A stretch of 64,000 bases of DNA from Dehalococcoides mccartyi 195 (GTDB taxonomy: Bacteria > Chloroflexota > Dehalococcoidia > Dehalococcoidales > Dehalococcoidaceae), in the NCBI RefSeq assembly GCF_000011905.1, contig NC_002936.3, positions 1,116,001 through 1,180,000 on the forward strand, given 5' to 3'. Positions 42,377 to 53,500 of the stretch are shown here, one piece after another. The translations under genes and the position numbers were made by a program. The stretch's first letter is position 1. Each line of letters opens with the position of its first letter. Under the pieces are notes generated by a model. It was not told where the DNA came from, made no database searches, and saw nothing but the letters and a program-made list of their open reading frames with translations.

Positions 42377-44047
42377 TTGAACAGTATCTTAGCTATCAAA
42401 AATATTATTATAGAGTCTCTCAGCCAGGCTCTGGAAAAAGCCCGTCAGGAAGGGCAGATTCCGGCGCTCAGCGTGGATATAAGCATAGAGCACCCCCAAA
42501 AAACCAATTATGGTGACTATGCCACCAGCCTGCCTTTGCGGCTAGCCAAGGCTACCGGCAAACGCCCCATGGAGCTGGCTGAAATACTGGCCGGCTATAT
42601 TGAACCCGGTGAAGGCATTGCCAAAGTAAGCGTAGCCCCTCCCGGCTTTATAAATTTCACTTTCTCCAAAGAGTGGCTGTGCAATCTGGTGAAAACCATC
42701 CTCGGCGAAGCTGAAAGCTATGGCAATATAAATATGGGCGGCGGCAGCCGCGTTCAAATAGAGTTTGTCAGCGCCAACCCCACCGGGCCTATACATATAG
42801 GGCATGGGCGGGGGGCAGTGCTGGGCAGCACCCTTTCAAACGTGCTTAAAGCCGCCGGTTATTATGTGGAAGAGGAGTTTTATATCAATGATGCCGGCAG
42901 CCAGATAGACGCTTTCAAACGCACCCTGTTTGCCCGCTACCAGCAGGCTCTGGGTAAGGAGGCGGCTGTTCCCCAGGATGGTTATCACGGACAGTACATG
43001 GTAGAGCTGGCGGCCGAAATGGTAGCCAAATACGGGGATAAATACCTGCAAATGCCGCTTGAAATAGCCCAAAATGACCTGGGGGAGATAGGCATGGCAC
43101 GTATGCTCTGCCTTATCAGTGATGATTTGAAATCCCTCAAGGTGGATTTTGACGTCTGGTTTTCAGAGAGGTCTTTATATAGCGGCGGGCAGTACAAAAC
43201 CGCCATGGATATACTTTTGGCCAACAACTACATTGCCGAAAGGGACAATGCCACCTGGTTCAGCTCCACCCTGCTGGGAGACAGCAAGGACAACGTAATA
43301 GTCCGCAGTGACGGCACACCCACCTATTTTGCGTCTGATATCGCTTACCACTACAACAAGTTTATTGAACGCAAATTTGACCGGGTTATAAATATCTGGG
43401 GGGCAGACCATCAGGGGCATGTATCCCGCATGAAAGCCATGCTAAGCGCTCTGGGTATCAATCCCGAACGGCTGACTACCCTGCTTTTCCAGATGATTAC
43501 CCTGAAGCGGGGCGGTGAGCTGGTACGCCTTTCCAAACGCACCGGTGAAATGATAAGCCTGAGTGAGGTTATTGAGGAAGTGGGGGCAGACGCCTGCCGT
43601 TTCTTCTTCCTGTCCCGCTCCACCGAAAGCCAGATGGATTTTGATTTGGAACTGGCCAAGAAGGAATCGGCCGAAAATCCGGTATATTATGTCCAGTATG
43701 CCCATGCCCGTATTTGCAGTATTTTGTCTCTGGCAAAGGAAAAAGGGCTTTCTTACAGCGGCGGGGATACCGCCCTGCTTGGGGAAGAAGCCGAGCTTGA
43801 GCTTATCCGCAAGATGGCCGAACTGCCTGAGATTGTGGAGACTGTGGCCCGCACCCTTGAACCCCACCACCTGACCTATTACGCCCAGGAACTGGCCAAT
43901 GCTTTCCACCAGTTTTACAAAGACTGCCGGGTGATTTCAGATAATACTGAACTAAGCTCAGCCCGCCTGAAACTGGTAGACGCCAGCCGTATTGTGCTGG
44001 CCAGAACCTTGCACCTTATGGGTATGACCTCACCCCAAAGCATGTAA
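42377..44047 (+). CDS. argS: Arginyl-tRNA synthetase
   Basis: Charges tRNA-Arg. 556 residues with N-terminal Add-1 domain ([20 protein letters not shown]), the HIGH motif HIGHGRGAV after ANPTGPI, the substrate region around [11 protein letters not shown] and the KMSK-like LSKRTG, then the anticodon-binding helical domain ending near residue 556. Start TTG 42377 with CGGAG upstream and a TATAAT at 42325-42330. It is followed by a strong terminator. Confidence 0.97.
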
Positions 44048-44073
44048 AGAGATACTCCGTTTAAGTTGCAATC

Positions 44074-44104
44074 AGGGCAGACCATAAATGGTCTGCCCTT
44101 TTTA
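44074..44104 (+). terminator. Terminator of argS
   Basis: A 12-bp perfect stem (AGGGCAGACCAT at 44074-44085 with ATGGTCTGCCCT at 44088-44099) with a 2-base gap, then TTTTT. Confidence 0.9.
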
Positions 44105-44126
44105 GTGCCTACTTTGCCGAAATAGA

Positions 44127-44357
44127 TTAGAGGACCAGACAGGTAACGGTGCGGGTAATACCCTCTGCCGCCTGTATCTTTGAGGTGATAAAATCACCTA
44201 TTCCGGTAAGGGTGTCCCGCTCTACCACGGCAATAATATCATACGGGCCGGTAACCGCATCTATACTGCATATACCGCTAATCTCCCTGAGGTTGTCAGC
44301 TATTTTCCCCGCCTGGGCAGGAGCGGCCTCAATAAGGACAAAGGCTTTGGCAGACAT
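44127..44357 (-). CDS. Stand-alone RAM domain (Lrp/AsnC C-terminal ligand-binding domain)
   Basis: A 76-residue protein comprising only the ligand-binding RAM half of Lrp/AsnC regulators: AFVLIEAAPAQAGKIADNLR, the ICSIDAVTGPYDIIAVVE motif and the last strand GITRTVTCLVL. The N-terminal helix-turn-helix is absent and there is no room for it. Such proteins form oligomers that bind amino acids and may modulate full-length Lrp partners. Convergent with argS. Function unproven. Confidence 0.88.
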   Translation of the reverse strand: MSAKAFVLIEAAPAQAGKIADNLREISGICSIDAVTGPYDIIAVVERDTLTGIGDFITSKIQAAEGITRTVTCLVL

Positions 44358-44517
44358 ATTTATCCTCCCTGCATCTATTCCCCGGACTTTTTTAGGCTAT
44401 AATAAAGGCATACCTGATATTTGAATACGGCAGGCGGTATGGACTATAATATAACACACTTTTTATGCATTTTTTATTTTTGTGACAAATTTATAAAATA
44501 TTTTGACGGGAGATATT

Positions 44518-45357
44518 ATGACTCAAACGTCTTACGGATTGCTCAAGGGTAAAAAAGGAATTATATTCGGCCCCTTAAACGAGCAAAGTCTGGGCTGGAA
44601 AATAGCCCTGGCCTGCCACCGCGAAGGAGCTGAACTGGCTATTTCCAACGTAGCTACCGCCCTTAAAATGGGAAACACCGCCGAACTGGCCCGCATTTGC
44701 GGCCAAGCCCCGCTGCTGGTTGCAGATGCCACCAGCGATGATGAGCTGAAAGCCCTGTTTGCCGGACTAAAAACCAGCCTGGGGGAGATAGATTTTATAG
44801 TCCATTCGGTAGGTATGAGCGCCAATATCCGCAAGAAAATACCGTATGAATCTACCAACTATATTTTTTATAACAAAGGGCTGGAGATTTCGGCCATATC
44901 CCTGCACAAAATAATCCGTTATGCCCTTGAAGCCGGGGTATTAAAAGACAACGGCAGCATAGTGGCACTGTCTTATATAGGGGCACAAAGGGTATTTTCC
45001 CAGTACAACGACATGAACGATGCCAAAGCCCTGCTGGAAGCTATTGCCCGAAATTTCGGTTCCCGCCTGGCAGACCGGGGAATAAGGGTAAACACCGTTT
45101 CCCAGTCACCTACCCGCACCTCCGCCGGTTCGGGAATAAGCAATTTTGATGCCATGTACGAATACGCAAATCTGCTTGCCCCCTTGGGCAATGCCAGCGG
45201 GGAAGAATGCGCTGATTATGTGGTAACCCTGCTTTCAGACCTCAGCCGCAAGGTTACCATGCAAAACCTTTATCATGACGGGGGGTTTTCCAGTGTAGGT
45301 ATTTCCGAAAAACTGCTTGGCCTGCTGGAACGCAGCCAGCCCGAAGCAGGTGTATAA
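44518..45357 (+). CDS. fabI: Enoyl-[acyl-carrier-protein] reductase, FabI type
   Basis: NADH-dependent last reduction of each fatty-acid elongation cycle. The 279-residue short-chain-dehydrogenase fold has the FabI opening GLLKGKKGIIFGPLNEQSLGW, the IDFIVHSVGMS strand, and the FabI catalytic pair Tyr-x6-Lys in QYNDMNDAKALLEAIA, and VNTVSQSPTRTSAGSGISNF. ATG 44518 has GGGAG upstream; a longer frame opens at 44503. A small membrane-protein gene follows 29 bp downstream. It is the nearest fab gene to the fabD-fabG cluster. Confidence 0.93.
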   Translation: MTQTSYGLLKGKKGIIFGPLNEQSLGWKIALACHREGAELAISNVATALKMGNTAELARICGQAPLLVADATSDDELKALFAGLKTSLGEIDFIVHSVGMSANIRKKIPYESTNYIFYNKGLEISAISLHKIIRYALEAGVLKDNGSIVALSYIGAQRVFSQYNDMNDAKALLEAIARNFGSRLADRGIRVNTVSQSPTRTSAGSGISNFDAMYEYANLLAPLGNASGEECADYVVTLLSDLSRKVTMQNLYHDGGFSSVGISEKLLGLLERSQPEAGV

Positions 45358-45386
45358 TAGCTTAATCCTTTGAAAGAGAGGGTGTG

Positions 45387-45590
45387 ATGGCCAAAAACTT
45401 CAGCCGCCTTATGTTTATATCTGTTTTAGTGTTTCTGGTCAGTTTCTTTATCCACCTTATGCTGGTCAGGCTGTTTGAGATTGATGACACTTTTTGGGTA
45501 ATTCTGGGCATGGTGGCAGCACCGGCTGGTTTTGCTGTCGGCGCCATAGGGCATCTGGTGCTGCGTTTTTTAAAACCTGATACTAAGTAA
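45387..45590 (+). CDS. Small two-span membrane protein
   Basis: A 67-residue protein with two spans (LMFISVLVFLVSFFIHLML and FWVILGMVAAPAGFAVGAIGHLVL) and a basic tail FLKPDTK. GAGAGGG lies 6 bases before the ATG. It follows fabI closely on the same strand. No family recognised. Confidence 0.65.
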   Translation: MAKNFSRLMFISVLVFLVSFFIHLMLVRLFEIDDTFWVILGMVAAPAGFAVGAIGHLVLRFLKPDTK

Positions 45591-45666
45591 AACTGCCCAC
45601 AGGCTCTTAACTTGCATGTGGTATAACCTTAATCTATAATAAACTCTGTTTTGTACGAGGACGATA

Positions 45667-46110
45667 GTGCTGCAATATAATGTAGCCCAGCTGCTGAAGT
45701 CACCCATCGGTGCCACCCGCACCTACCAGCTGGACGATGAAATAAATCTGGAGGGCAGCCCTGTCAGGGTATCCGGGGAAGTTACCTTTACCCGTATTGA
45801 CCGAGGCCTTTTGGTTACCGGACTGCTGGATACCCATATGAACCTTAGCTGTGTCCGCTGTCTAAAGGACTTCAGCTGCCCGGTCAGTATCCGCCTTGAA
45901 GAGCGGTTTCTGCCCACCGTGGATGTAATCCACGGGTTCGAAGTGGATAATTCCGAAGAGCTGGACGCTTTTTTTATTGACGAGCACCATATATTGGATT
46001 TGAGCGAGATTATCCGCGAAGGTGCTATAATGGCAACGCCCATGAAACCCCTGTGCTCCGGTGAGTGCCGCGGTTTTGAATATAAAACGAATACTAATTT
46101 AACGGAGTAA
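45667..46110 (+). CDS. yceD: DUF177 / YceD-family protein
   Basis: A 147-residue protein of the YceD (DUF177) family, almost always found directly before rpmF and implicated in 23S rRNA/ribosome assembly. The signature SCVRCLKDFSCPVSIRLEERF and the C-terminal CSGECRGFEY carry four cysteines that may bind a metal. GTG start, only 4 bp before rpmF. Confidence 0.9.
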   Translation: MLQYNVAQLLKSPIGATRTYQLDDEINLEGSPVRVSGEVTFTRIDRGLLVTGLLDTHMNLSCVRCLKDFSCPVSIRLEERFLPTVDVIHGFEVDNSEELDAFFIDEHHILDLSEIIREGAIMATPMKPLCSGECRGFEYKTNTNLTE

Positions 46111-46114
46111 AATA

Positions 46115-46333
46115 ATGGCTCTACCTAAAAGAAGACTTTCCCATGCCCGCCAGGGTAACCGCCGCGCCCATGTCGCCCTGAGTGCCCCGGCTGTAATGGA
46201 ATGCCCCCAGTGCAACAGCCCCAAGCTCTCCCATCAGGCCTGTTCCGTCTGCGGTACTTACAACGGCCGGACAGTGGTTGATGTGGACGCCATAGCCAAG
46301 AAAAAAGCTGACAAATCCAAGGGTCAGCAGTAA
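46115..46333 (+). CDS. rpmF: 50S ribosomal protein L32
   Basis: 72 residues: MALPKRRLSHARQGNRRAH and two zinc cysteine pairs (CPQCNS, CSVCGTY). Fits L32 of bacterial type. Located in the common order yceD-rpmF-fab, coupling ribosome synthesis with lipid synthesis. Confidence 0.97.
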   Translation: MALPKRRLSHARQGNRRAHVALSAPAVMECPQCNSPKLSHQACSVCGTYNGRTVVDVDAIAKKKADKSKGQQ

Positions 46334-46356
46334 TTTCTGTTGGCCGGTTTTAAGGC

Positions 46357-47289
46357 ATGACTGAGATTAAAACAGCTTATGTCTTCCCCGGTCAGGGTGC
46401 CCAATTCGTGGGCATGGGCCGGGACTTGTATTCGGAGTTTCATTCCGCCAGAGAGCTTTTTGACCTGGCGGATAAAGCTTTGGGATTTTCACTGTCAAAA
46501 CTGTGTTTTGAAGGGCCGGAAGAAGACCTTAAGGACACCCGCAACTCCCAAAGCGCCATTGTCGGCCACAGCCTGTGCGCCCTTGCTGCTTTTATAGAGA
46601 GCGGCAAGTCAAATCTCCTGCCAGAGCCTTCTTTTGTAGCCGGGCATTCGCTGGGTGAATATTCGGCTTTGGGAGCAGGCGGCATACTCCCCTACCCGCA
46701 GGCTATTTTGCTTGCCCGCAAACGGGGGGAACTGATGGCGGAAGCAGCCGCCAAAACACCCGGTGCTATGGCTGCCGTTCTCGGCCTTTCGGAAGAAATA
46801 CTGGCGGATATCTGCCTTAAAACAGGCTGTTACATAGCGAATTACAACTCCCCCGGACAGCTGGTTATCAGCGGCCTGAAAGAGACTGTAGAAAAAGCTT
46901 CTGCCCAAGCCGCAGAGAGCGGTGCTATGAAGGTGGTACCCCTGCAGGTAAGCGGAGGGTTTCATACCCCGCTTATGTCACCGGCTTCTGCCGGTTTAAA
47001 AGCAGTACTGGATTCTACCGGGTTTGATACGGCCAGAATACCTCTGGTAGCCAATACCAGCGCCAGCCCGCTTACCAATCCGCAGGATATAAAAAGCGAA
47101 CTGGTCAACCAGCTGACCGGCGGTGTCCAGTGGCAAAAAAGCATAGAAAACATGATTGCTGCCGGGGTAAATACCTTTGTTGAGATTGGGCCGGGCAAAG
47201 TGCTGGCCGGACTGATTAAAAGAATTAACCGCAGTGTCAGTATCTACAATATAAACGATGCCGCTTCTATCCAAAATTTTAGCGTATAA
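46357..47289 (+). CDS. fabD: Malonyl-CoA:ACP transacylase
   Basis: Loads malonate on acyl carrier protein for fatty-acid synthesis. 310 residues with GQGAQFVGMG, the catalytic Ser in GHSLGEYSAL, the Arg-containing ARKRGELM, and the His-containing GGFHTPLMSPA. The TAA stop shares its last A with the fabG ATG. Confidence 0.97.
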   Translation: MTEIKTAYVFPGQGAQFVGMGRDLYSEFHSARELFDLADKALGFSLSKLCFEGPEEDLKDTRNSQSAIVGHSLCALAAFIESGKSNLLPEPSFVAGHSLGEYSALGAGGILPYPQAILLARKRGELMAEAAAKTPGAMAAVLGLSEEILADICLKTGCYIANYNSPGQLVISGLKETVEKASAQAAESGAMKVVPLQVSGGFHTPLMSPASAGLKAVLDSTGFDTARIPLVANTSASPLTNPQDIKSELVNQLTGGVQWQKSIENMIAAGVNTFVEIGPGKVLAGLIKRINRSVSIYNINDAASIQNFSV

Positions 47290-48041
47290 TGGGTAAGATG
47301 CTGAGTTTAGACGGCAAAACAGCCCTGATTACCGGCTCCGGCAGGGGCATAGGCAAAGCTATAGCTTTACGGTTTGCCGAAGCGGGGGCAAAAGTGGTGG
47401 TAAACAGCCTTTCGCCCGCCGGTGAAGAAGTGGCCGCCCACATACGTTCCAATGGCGGTCAGGCCGTATTTGTTCAGGCAGATGTAAGCCAGAGCAGTGG
47501 GGTAGATGCCCTCTTCAAAGCCGCCCAGGAAGCCTTCGGCGGGGTAGATATACTGGTAAACAATGCCGGCATAACCCGTGACCAGCTGACCATGCGTTTA
47601 TCCGAAGAAGACTGGGACAGTGTAATCCAGACCAACCTGAAAAGTGTATTTTTGTGTTCCAAAGCAGCCCTCCGCCAGATGCTGAAAAACCGCTGGGGAC
47701 GGATAATAAACCTTAGTTCCATAGTGGGTTTAAAGGGCAACCCCGGTCAGGCCAACTATGCCGCAGCCAAAGCCGGCATTCTGGGATTCAGCTGCTCTCT
47801 AGCTAAAGAAGTGGCCAGCCGCAATATAACCGTGAATTCCATTGCCCCCGGTTTTATAGAAACCGATATGACCGCCGCTTTGTCTGAAGAGCAAAGACAG
47901 GCCATAACAGAGCGTATACCCATGCAAAAACTGGGCACAGTGGAAGATGTAGCCGCTTGTGCATTATACTTGGCGAAAGAAGATGCCAAATACATTACCG
48001 GACAGGTAATCAGCCTGGACGGCGGTATGTCTATAATATAA
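47289..48041 (+). CDS. fabG: 3-oxoacyl-ACP reductase
   Basis: Reduces 3-oxoacyl-ACP with NADPH. 250 residues with the TGSGRGIG Rossmann loop, NNAGITRD, the catalytic Ser in NLSSIVG and Tyr-x3-Lys in NYAAAKAG, and closing ITGQVISLDGGM. Start overlaps the fabD stop by one base. Confidence 0.97.
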   Translation: MGKMLSLDGKTALITGSGRGIGKAIALRFAEAGAKVVVNSLSPAGEEVAAHIRSNGGQAVFVQADVSQSSGVDALFKAAQEAFGGVDILVNNAGITRDQLTMRLSEEDWDSVIQTNLKSVFLCSKAALRQMLKNRWGRIINLSSIVGLKGNPGQANYAAAKAGILGFSCSLAKEVASRNITVNSIAPGFIETDMTAALSEEQRQAITERIPMQKLGTVEDVAACALYLAKEDAKYITGQVISLDGGMSII

Positions 48042-48052
48042 GAGAGTAAAGA

Positions 48053-48749
<697 letters not shown>

Positions 48750-48930
48750 TACCGCCTTTAAAACCACCATATTCAAAAGGGTTTTAAAACAGCTGAAATC
48801 CGGCTCGGGCATTTTATTGCCTTTTAATCCGTTATTTTTATATCTCGGACAGCAAAAAGGTATATGCCCTGAAATTCCGGATAGACAGTCTATAGTGCTG
48901 TTGTCTTGAAAAAATGTAAACCAAAAGGGT

Positions 48931-48965
48931 AACCCCTGCCCGGCCGCATGGCCAAGACAGGGGTT
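48931..48965 (-). terminator. Probable terminator of the radical SAM gene
   Basis: AACCCCTG (48931-48938 on the plus strand) pairs with CAGGGGTT (48958-48965). On the minus strand it is followed by ACCCTTTTGG, a short U-stretch only, so termination may be weak. The rest of 48750-49011 shows no gene. Confidence 0.5.
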
Positions 48966-49011
48966 CCTTAAATAATCCGCTTTACTGGCTAGATTTGGGT
49001 TAAGACCGCTC

Positions 49012-50523
49012 TCAGGCGGTATCCTGCCCGAACTTACACCCTGTATAGCGTTCCACTACCTTGCGGAAATGGTATCCATAAATAGACAGGGTAACGGCCA
49101 GAGGAAATGCCTTGGGGTTTTTTATCAGGGTAGAACCCAGAAGCTTCCAGTAATACTTCCGGCTGTTATCCACAATACCCAGATGCCACACAGACCGCAT
49201 AAATGCCCGCAGGCGCTGGGCGGATACCGGTTTGACCCTCCCTTTGGGCTTGGGATGATACCGGGATATAAGCACGGCTACCCGCTGATAATATTCGCGG
49301 GGGGCGTAGATAACTGAAAGCACCCGGTTATAGCCATTTATAAGGACCTCGGTCTTCATGCGGGGTATGAAGTTCAGGCTGCAGTCTGTATTGTCTCCCC
49401 GGAAATCTTCCAGCAGGCGTTTTTCTTTCTTAAGACGGTTCCACAAGCGGGTGCCTCTGGGGGCATTCAAAAGCCCGACCATAGCGGTCACAATACCGCT
49501 CTGCTGAATGAAATTTATCTGGGCACGGAAGATAGAGGCCGGGTCACTGTCAAAACCCAATATGAAACCGCCTTGCACCTGAATACCGGCCTGCTGAATT
49601 TTTTCAATTGAACTCAGCATATCCCTGTTGGTATTCTGGTGTTTGGAACACTCCGCCAGACTTTCCGGGTTGGGTGTTTCCACCCCCACAAACACAGTAT
49701 CAAAGCCGGCTTCTACCATAAGGTGCAGCAGTTCTACATCATCTGCCAGATTGATAGATACCTCGGTATTAAATGAAAAAGGATAACCCTTTCGTTTCTG
49801 CCAGGCTATGACTGCCGGCAGTATATCAGACTTGAGTTTATTTTTATTGCCGATAAAGTTGTCATCCACAAAGAAAACCCCCGAACGCCAGCCGGACTTG
49901 TAGAGGGCATCCAGCTCTGCCAGAACCTGCCCCCGGCTTTTGGAACGGGGAAGACGGCCGTTTAAAACTACAATATCACAAAACTCGCAGTTAAACGGGC
50001 AGCCCCGCGAATACTGAAGGCTCATGGAAGAGTACTCTTTTGACTTGACCAGATTCCAGAGGGGAATAGGTGTATCGGCAAGGTCAGACTTCTCTTTTTC
50101 AGGGTAGACTGCCGCCGCTTTTCCCGCCTCCAAATCAGCCACAAAATCCGCCAGAGAGTTTTCTACTTCACCCAGAATCAGGTGGTCTATATCTTTAAGC
50201 GTTTCCGCCTCAGCCGTAAAGTACGGCCCGCCGGCCACCACTTTTCTGCCAAGGGCATGGCAGCGGTCTATACATTCGTGGGCGGATTTTTGCTGGACGG
50301 CCATGGCGCTTATAAAAACATAATCTGCCGCCAGTATATCTTTATCCGCCAGGTTTTCAATGTTAAGGTCTACCAGCTTTTTCTGCCAGTTCTCCGGCAG
50401 CATGGCGGCCAGAGTCAAAAGACCCAAAGGCGGAAAAGAGGCTTTTTTAGAGATAAATTTCAAGGCATGCTTGAAACTCCAGAAGGTGTCCGGGTAGCGG
50501 GGATAAAGGAGTAAAATTTTCAT
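49012..50523 (-). CDS. B12-binding-domain radical SAM protein
   Basis: A 503-residue enzyme. The N-terminal half is a cobalamin-binding Rossmann domain (ILLLYPRYPDTFWSFKHALK, VAGGPYFTAEAETL), then a radical SAM core with the cluster motif C175-x3-C179-x2-C182 in GCPFNCEFCD, and a C-terminal domain (FIPRMKTEVLINGYNRVLSVIYAPREYYQR region) of the DUF4070 type. Members methylate or rearrange unactivated carbons using cobalamin and S-adenosylmethionine; substrate unknown. Monocistronic, divergent from nothing nearby, with mfd directly upstream on the same strand. Confidence 0.92.
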   Translation of the reverse strand: MKILLLYPRYPDTFWSFKHALKFISKKASFPPLGLLTLAAMLPENWQKKLVDLNIENLADKDILAADYVFISAMAVQQKSAHECIDRCHALGRKVVAGGPYFTAEAETLKDIDHLILGEVENSLADFVADLEAGKAAAVYPEKEKSDLADTPIPLWNLVKSKEYSSMSLQYSRGCPFNCEFCDIVVLNGRLPRSKSRGQVLAELDALYKSGWRSGVFFVDDNFIGNKNKLKSDILPAVIAWQKRKGYPFSFNTEVSINLADDVELLHLMVEAGFDTVFVGVETPNPESLAECSKHQNTNRDMLSSIEKIQQAGIQVQGGFILGFDSDPASIFRAQINFIQQSGIVTAMVGLLNAPRGTRLWNRLKKEKRLLEDFRGDNTDCSLNFIPRMKTEVLINGYNRVLSVIYAPREYYQRVAVLISRYHPKPKGRVKPVSAQRLRAFMRSVWHLGIVDNSRKYYWKLLGSTLIKNPKAFPLAVTLSIYGYHFRKVVERYTGCKFGQDTA

Positions 50524-50594
50524 TTGAATCTCCTGGGGGAGGATATTTGAATATTTTGAATAATATCATAAATACTCTTCATTTTAAACTCCGC

Positions 50595-53500
50595 CTAGCC
50601 CAGCCGCCAAACAACCTCTTCCAGCACTTCTTTCCAGCTATCACCCAGCTTTTTATACTGGACAGACACCTGATTACGCCCTACCAGCACCCCTGCCCTC
50701 AGCGGCTCAAGCAAGGTTTTGTTTATTATCAGCCCGCCCAGCATCCGCACCACTATCTGGCTGCCTTCGGTCACTATGGTATCCACGTGGGCTTTTTTGG
50801 CCAGCAAACGCAGGCGGAGGGAGTAAAGCAGGTTTTCAAGCTCCGGCGGTATTTGTCCAAACCGGTCTGCCAGCTCTTTTTCCTTTTCCAACACTCCCGC
50901 CAGATTGGTAATGGCGGATAACTGCTGGTAAATAGATAAACGCAAATCCAAATCCTGAATATAATATTCGGGTATAAAGGCATCTAAAGGTAAATCCAGC
51001 TTGGGGGCGGGCATATTCTGGATACGTATTTCCTCTTTGGAAAGCCCGCTGCCCTTGGCCTTCAGCCCGGCCACAGCCTCTGACAGCATCTGGGTATACA
51101 GATTGAAACCGACCGAATTTATATATCCGGACTGTTTTACCCCCAGCAAAGTGCCCGCACCCCGTATTTCCAAATCTTTCATGGCAATACCGTAGCCTGC
51201 CCCAAGCTCGGCTGCCTCATAAATAGTTTTCAGGCGTTTTTCGGCATCAGATGTCAGGCGTTTATCTTTTTCATACAGGAAATAGGCATAAGCCAGCTGG
51301 GAACTGCGTCCCACCCGCCCCCGCAGCTGGTAAAGCTGGGTAAGCCCGAAGCGGTCTGCCCGGTTTATGATAAGGGTATTGGCATTAGGTACATCCACCC
51401 CGGACTCTATAATGGTGGTGCATACCAGCACATCCAGCTCGTGCCGCACAAAATCAGCCATGACAGCGGCCAGTTTTTCTTCGGCCATCTGCCCGTGGGC
51501 AATGCCGATACGGGCTTCGGGGACAAGCTGCTGAATACGCTCTGCCAGCAGATTTATACCCATCACCCGGTTATTTACAAAAAATACCTGCCCGTTCCTT
51601 TCCATCTCCCGCAGTATGGCCTCACGTATCAGCCTCTCATCAAAAGCGGCTACCACGGTTTTGATGGGCAGGCGTTCACCGGGCGGGGTTTCTATAATAC
51701 TCATATCCCGCACCCCCACCAAAGACATGTGCAAAGTGCGGGGGATAGGAGTAGCGCTGAGGGTAAGCACATCTACCTGAGCCCGCAGCTTCTTAAAAAA
51801 CTCCTTGTGGGCTACCCCGAAACGCTGTTCTTCGTCTATTATGACCAGCCCCAAATCTTTAAACGTTATATCAGCCTGAATCAGGCGGTGAGTACCTATG
51901 CAGATATCCACCTCACCCCTTTCCAGATTTTCAACCGTGGTTTTCTGTTCAGACGGGCTGCAAAAACGGCTAAGCACCTCTATTTTGACAGGGAAAGTAG
52001 CCAGACGCTCACGGAAAGTGGTGTAATGCTGCTGGGCAAGCACGGTAGTAGGTACTAATACTGCCACCTGCTTGCCGTCCATAACCGCCTTGAAGGCTGC
52101 CCGTATGGCTACTTCGGTTTTACCATAACCCACGTCCCCCAGTATAAGCCTGTCCATAGGGCGGGGGTTTTCCATATCTGCCTTGATATCATACAGGGCT
52201 TTCAGCTGGTCAGGCGTTTCCAGATACGGGAAAGATGCCTCCATTTCCTGCTGCCAGACGGTATCCGTGGAAAACGGGTATCCGCTGGCCATTTTACGTT
52301 TGGCATAAATATCAAGGAGTTCACGGGCGGTTTCCTCCGCAGATTCGCTGGCCTTTTCTTTAGCCCTTTGCCATTCCTGAGTACCCAAACGGTGCAAAGA
52401 CGGCGGCTCATCCCCGCTGCCTATAAAACGGTTTACCCTGTCCATCTGGTCTGTGGGGACGTAGAGTTTGTCACCGCCGGCATAATTGAGTATCAGGTAC
52501 TCTTTATCCATGCCGTCACGGTTCAAGTGGCTGACCCCGCTGAACAAGGCCACCCCGTGGTCTATATGAACCACAAATTCACCCGGTTTTATATCCAGCA
52601 CCACTCCCTTGCGGGCAGACGGGCGTTTGGAAGGCAGACGCCGCTCTTTTACAAAGCCGAACAGTTCGGCATCAGTGAGTATGTGAACATTGCCGCTGAG
52701 ATTCCAGCCGCCGCCCAGTATTCCCTGAACCAGGCTAAGGCTGGAGGGGGGAGGGGGGTTCAAAATATCTGTTTGGACAGATGCTGAAATACCATGCTCT
52801 TTTAGAAGCTCTGCCAGACGGGCAGCCTGATGGCTGATGATAACTACCCGGCCTGTATGCCCTTTCAACTCCCCCAGTTTTTCATACAAAGCGGATAAAC
52901 GCCCCACGTAGTTATCCTGAGAGGCAAAATCCAGCTTTAAGGCCTCACTTTCCCGCCCGAAAGAGGCCATAATAAGACGTTTTTTGGTTTTCAGCTTGGC
53001 GGATATCTCTTCCCAGCTGAAATAGGGGCGGGGATAAACCGAAGGCAGCTCACCCTGTGACAAACGGTCAGAGCGCAGCTCTTCGGCTTCTTTATCCAGA
53101 TGGGAGGCCGCCTGCTCTATGGAGGCTGGTTCATCCAGCACCACCAGCGCATCTGCCGGCAGGTAATCAAATATACTTGAGGTGTTAAACAGGGGGGCAA
53201 AAAAATCAGGGTATTCGGGCTTAAGCCCTTCCTTAAGGCGGGCTATATCTGCGGACAAAGTGCGGCTGAATTCGGGATTAAGGTTATCAGTAAGCAAAGC
53301 CTCCAGCCTGGCGTTAAGTTCCTTAACGGGCAGCTGCCCCAGATGAAACAGCTCACTTGCCGGGCTTATGGTAAGTTCATTCAGGCTTTTGCCCGAACGC
53401 TGGCTTTGGGGGTCAAAAACACGCAGGCTTTCCAGCGTATTGCCGAAAAACTCCAGCCGTACCGGGTTATCTTCGGTATAGGGGAAAATATCCAGTATGC

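Noticed and set aside
51441-52058. Long plus-strand open frame inside mfd
   Set aside because: Antisense shadow of conserved helicase motifs.
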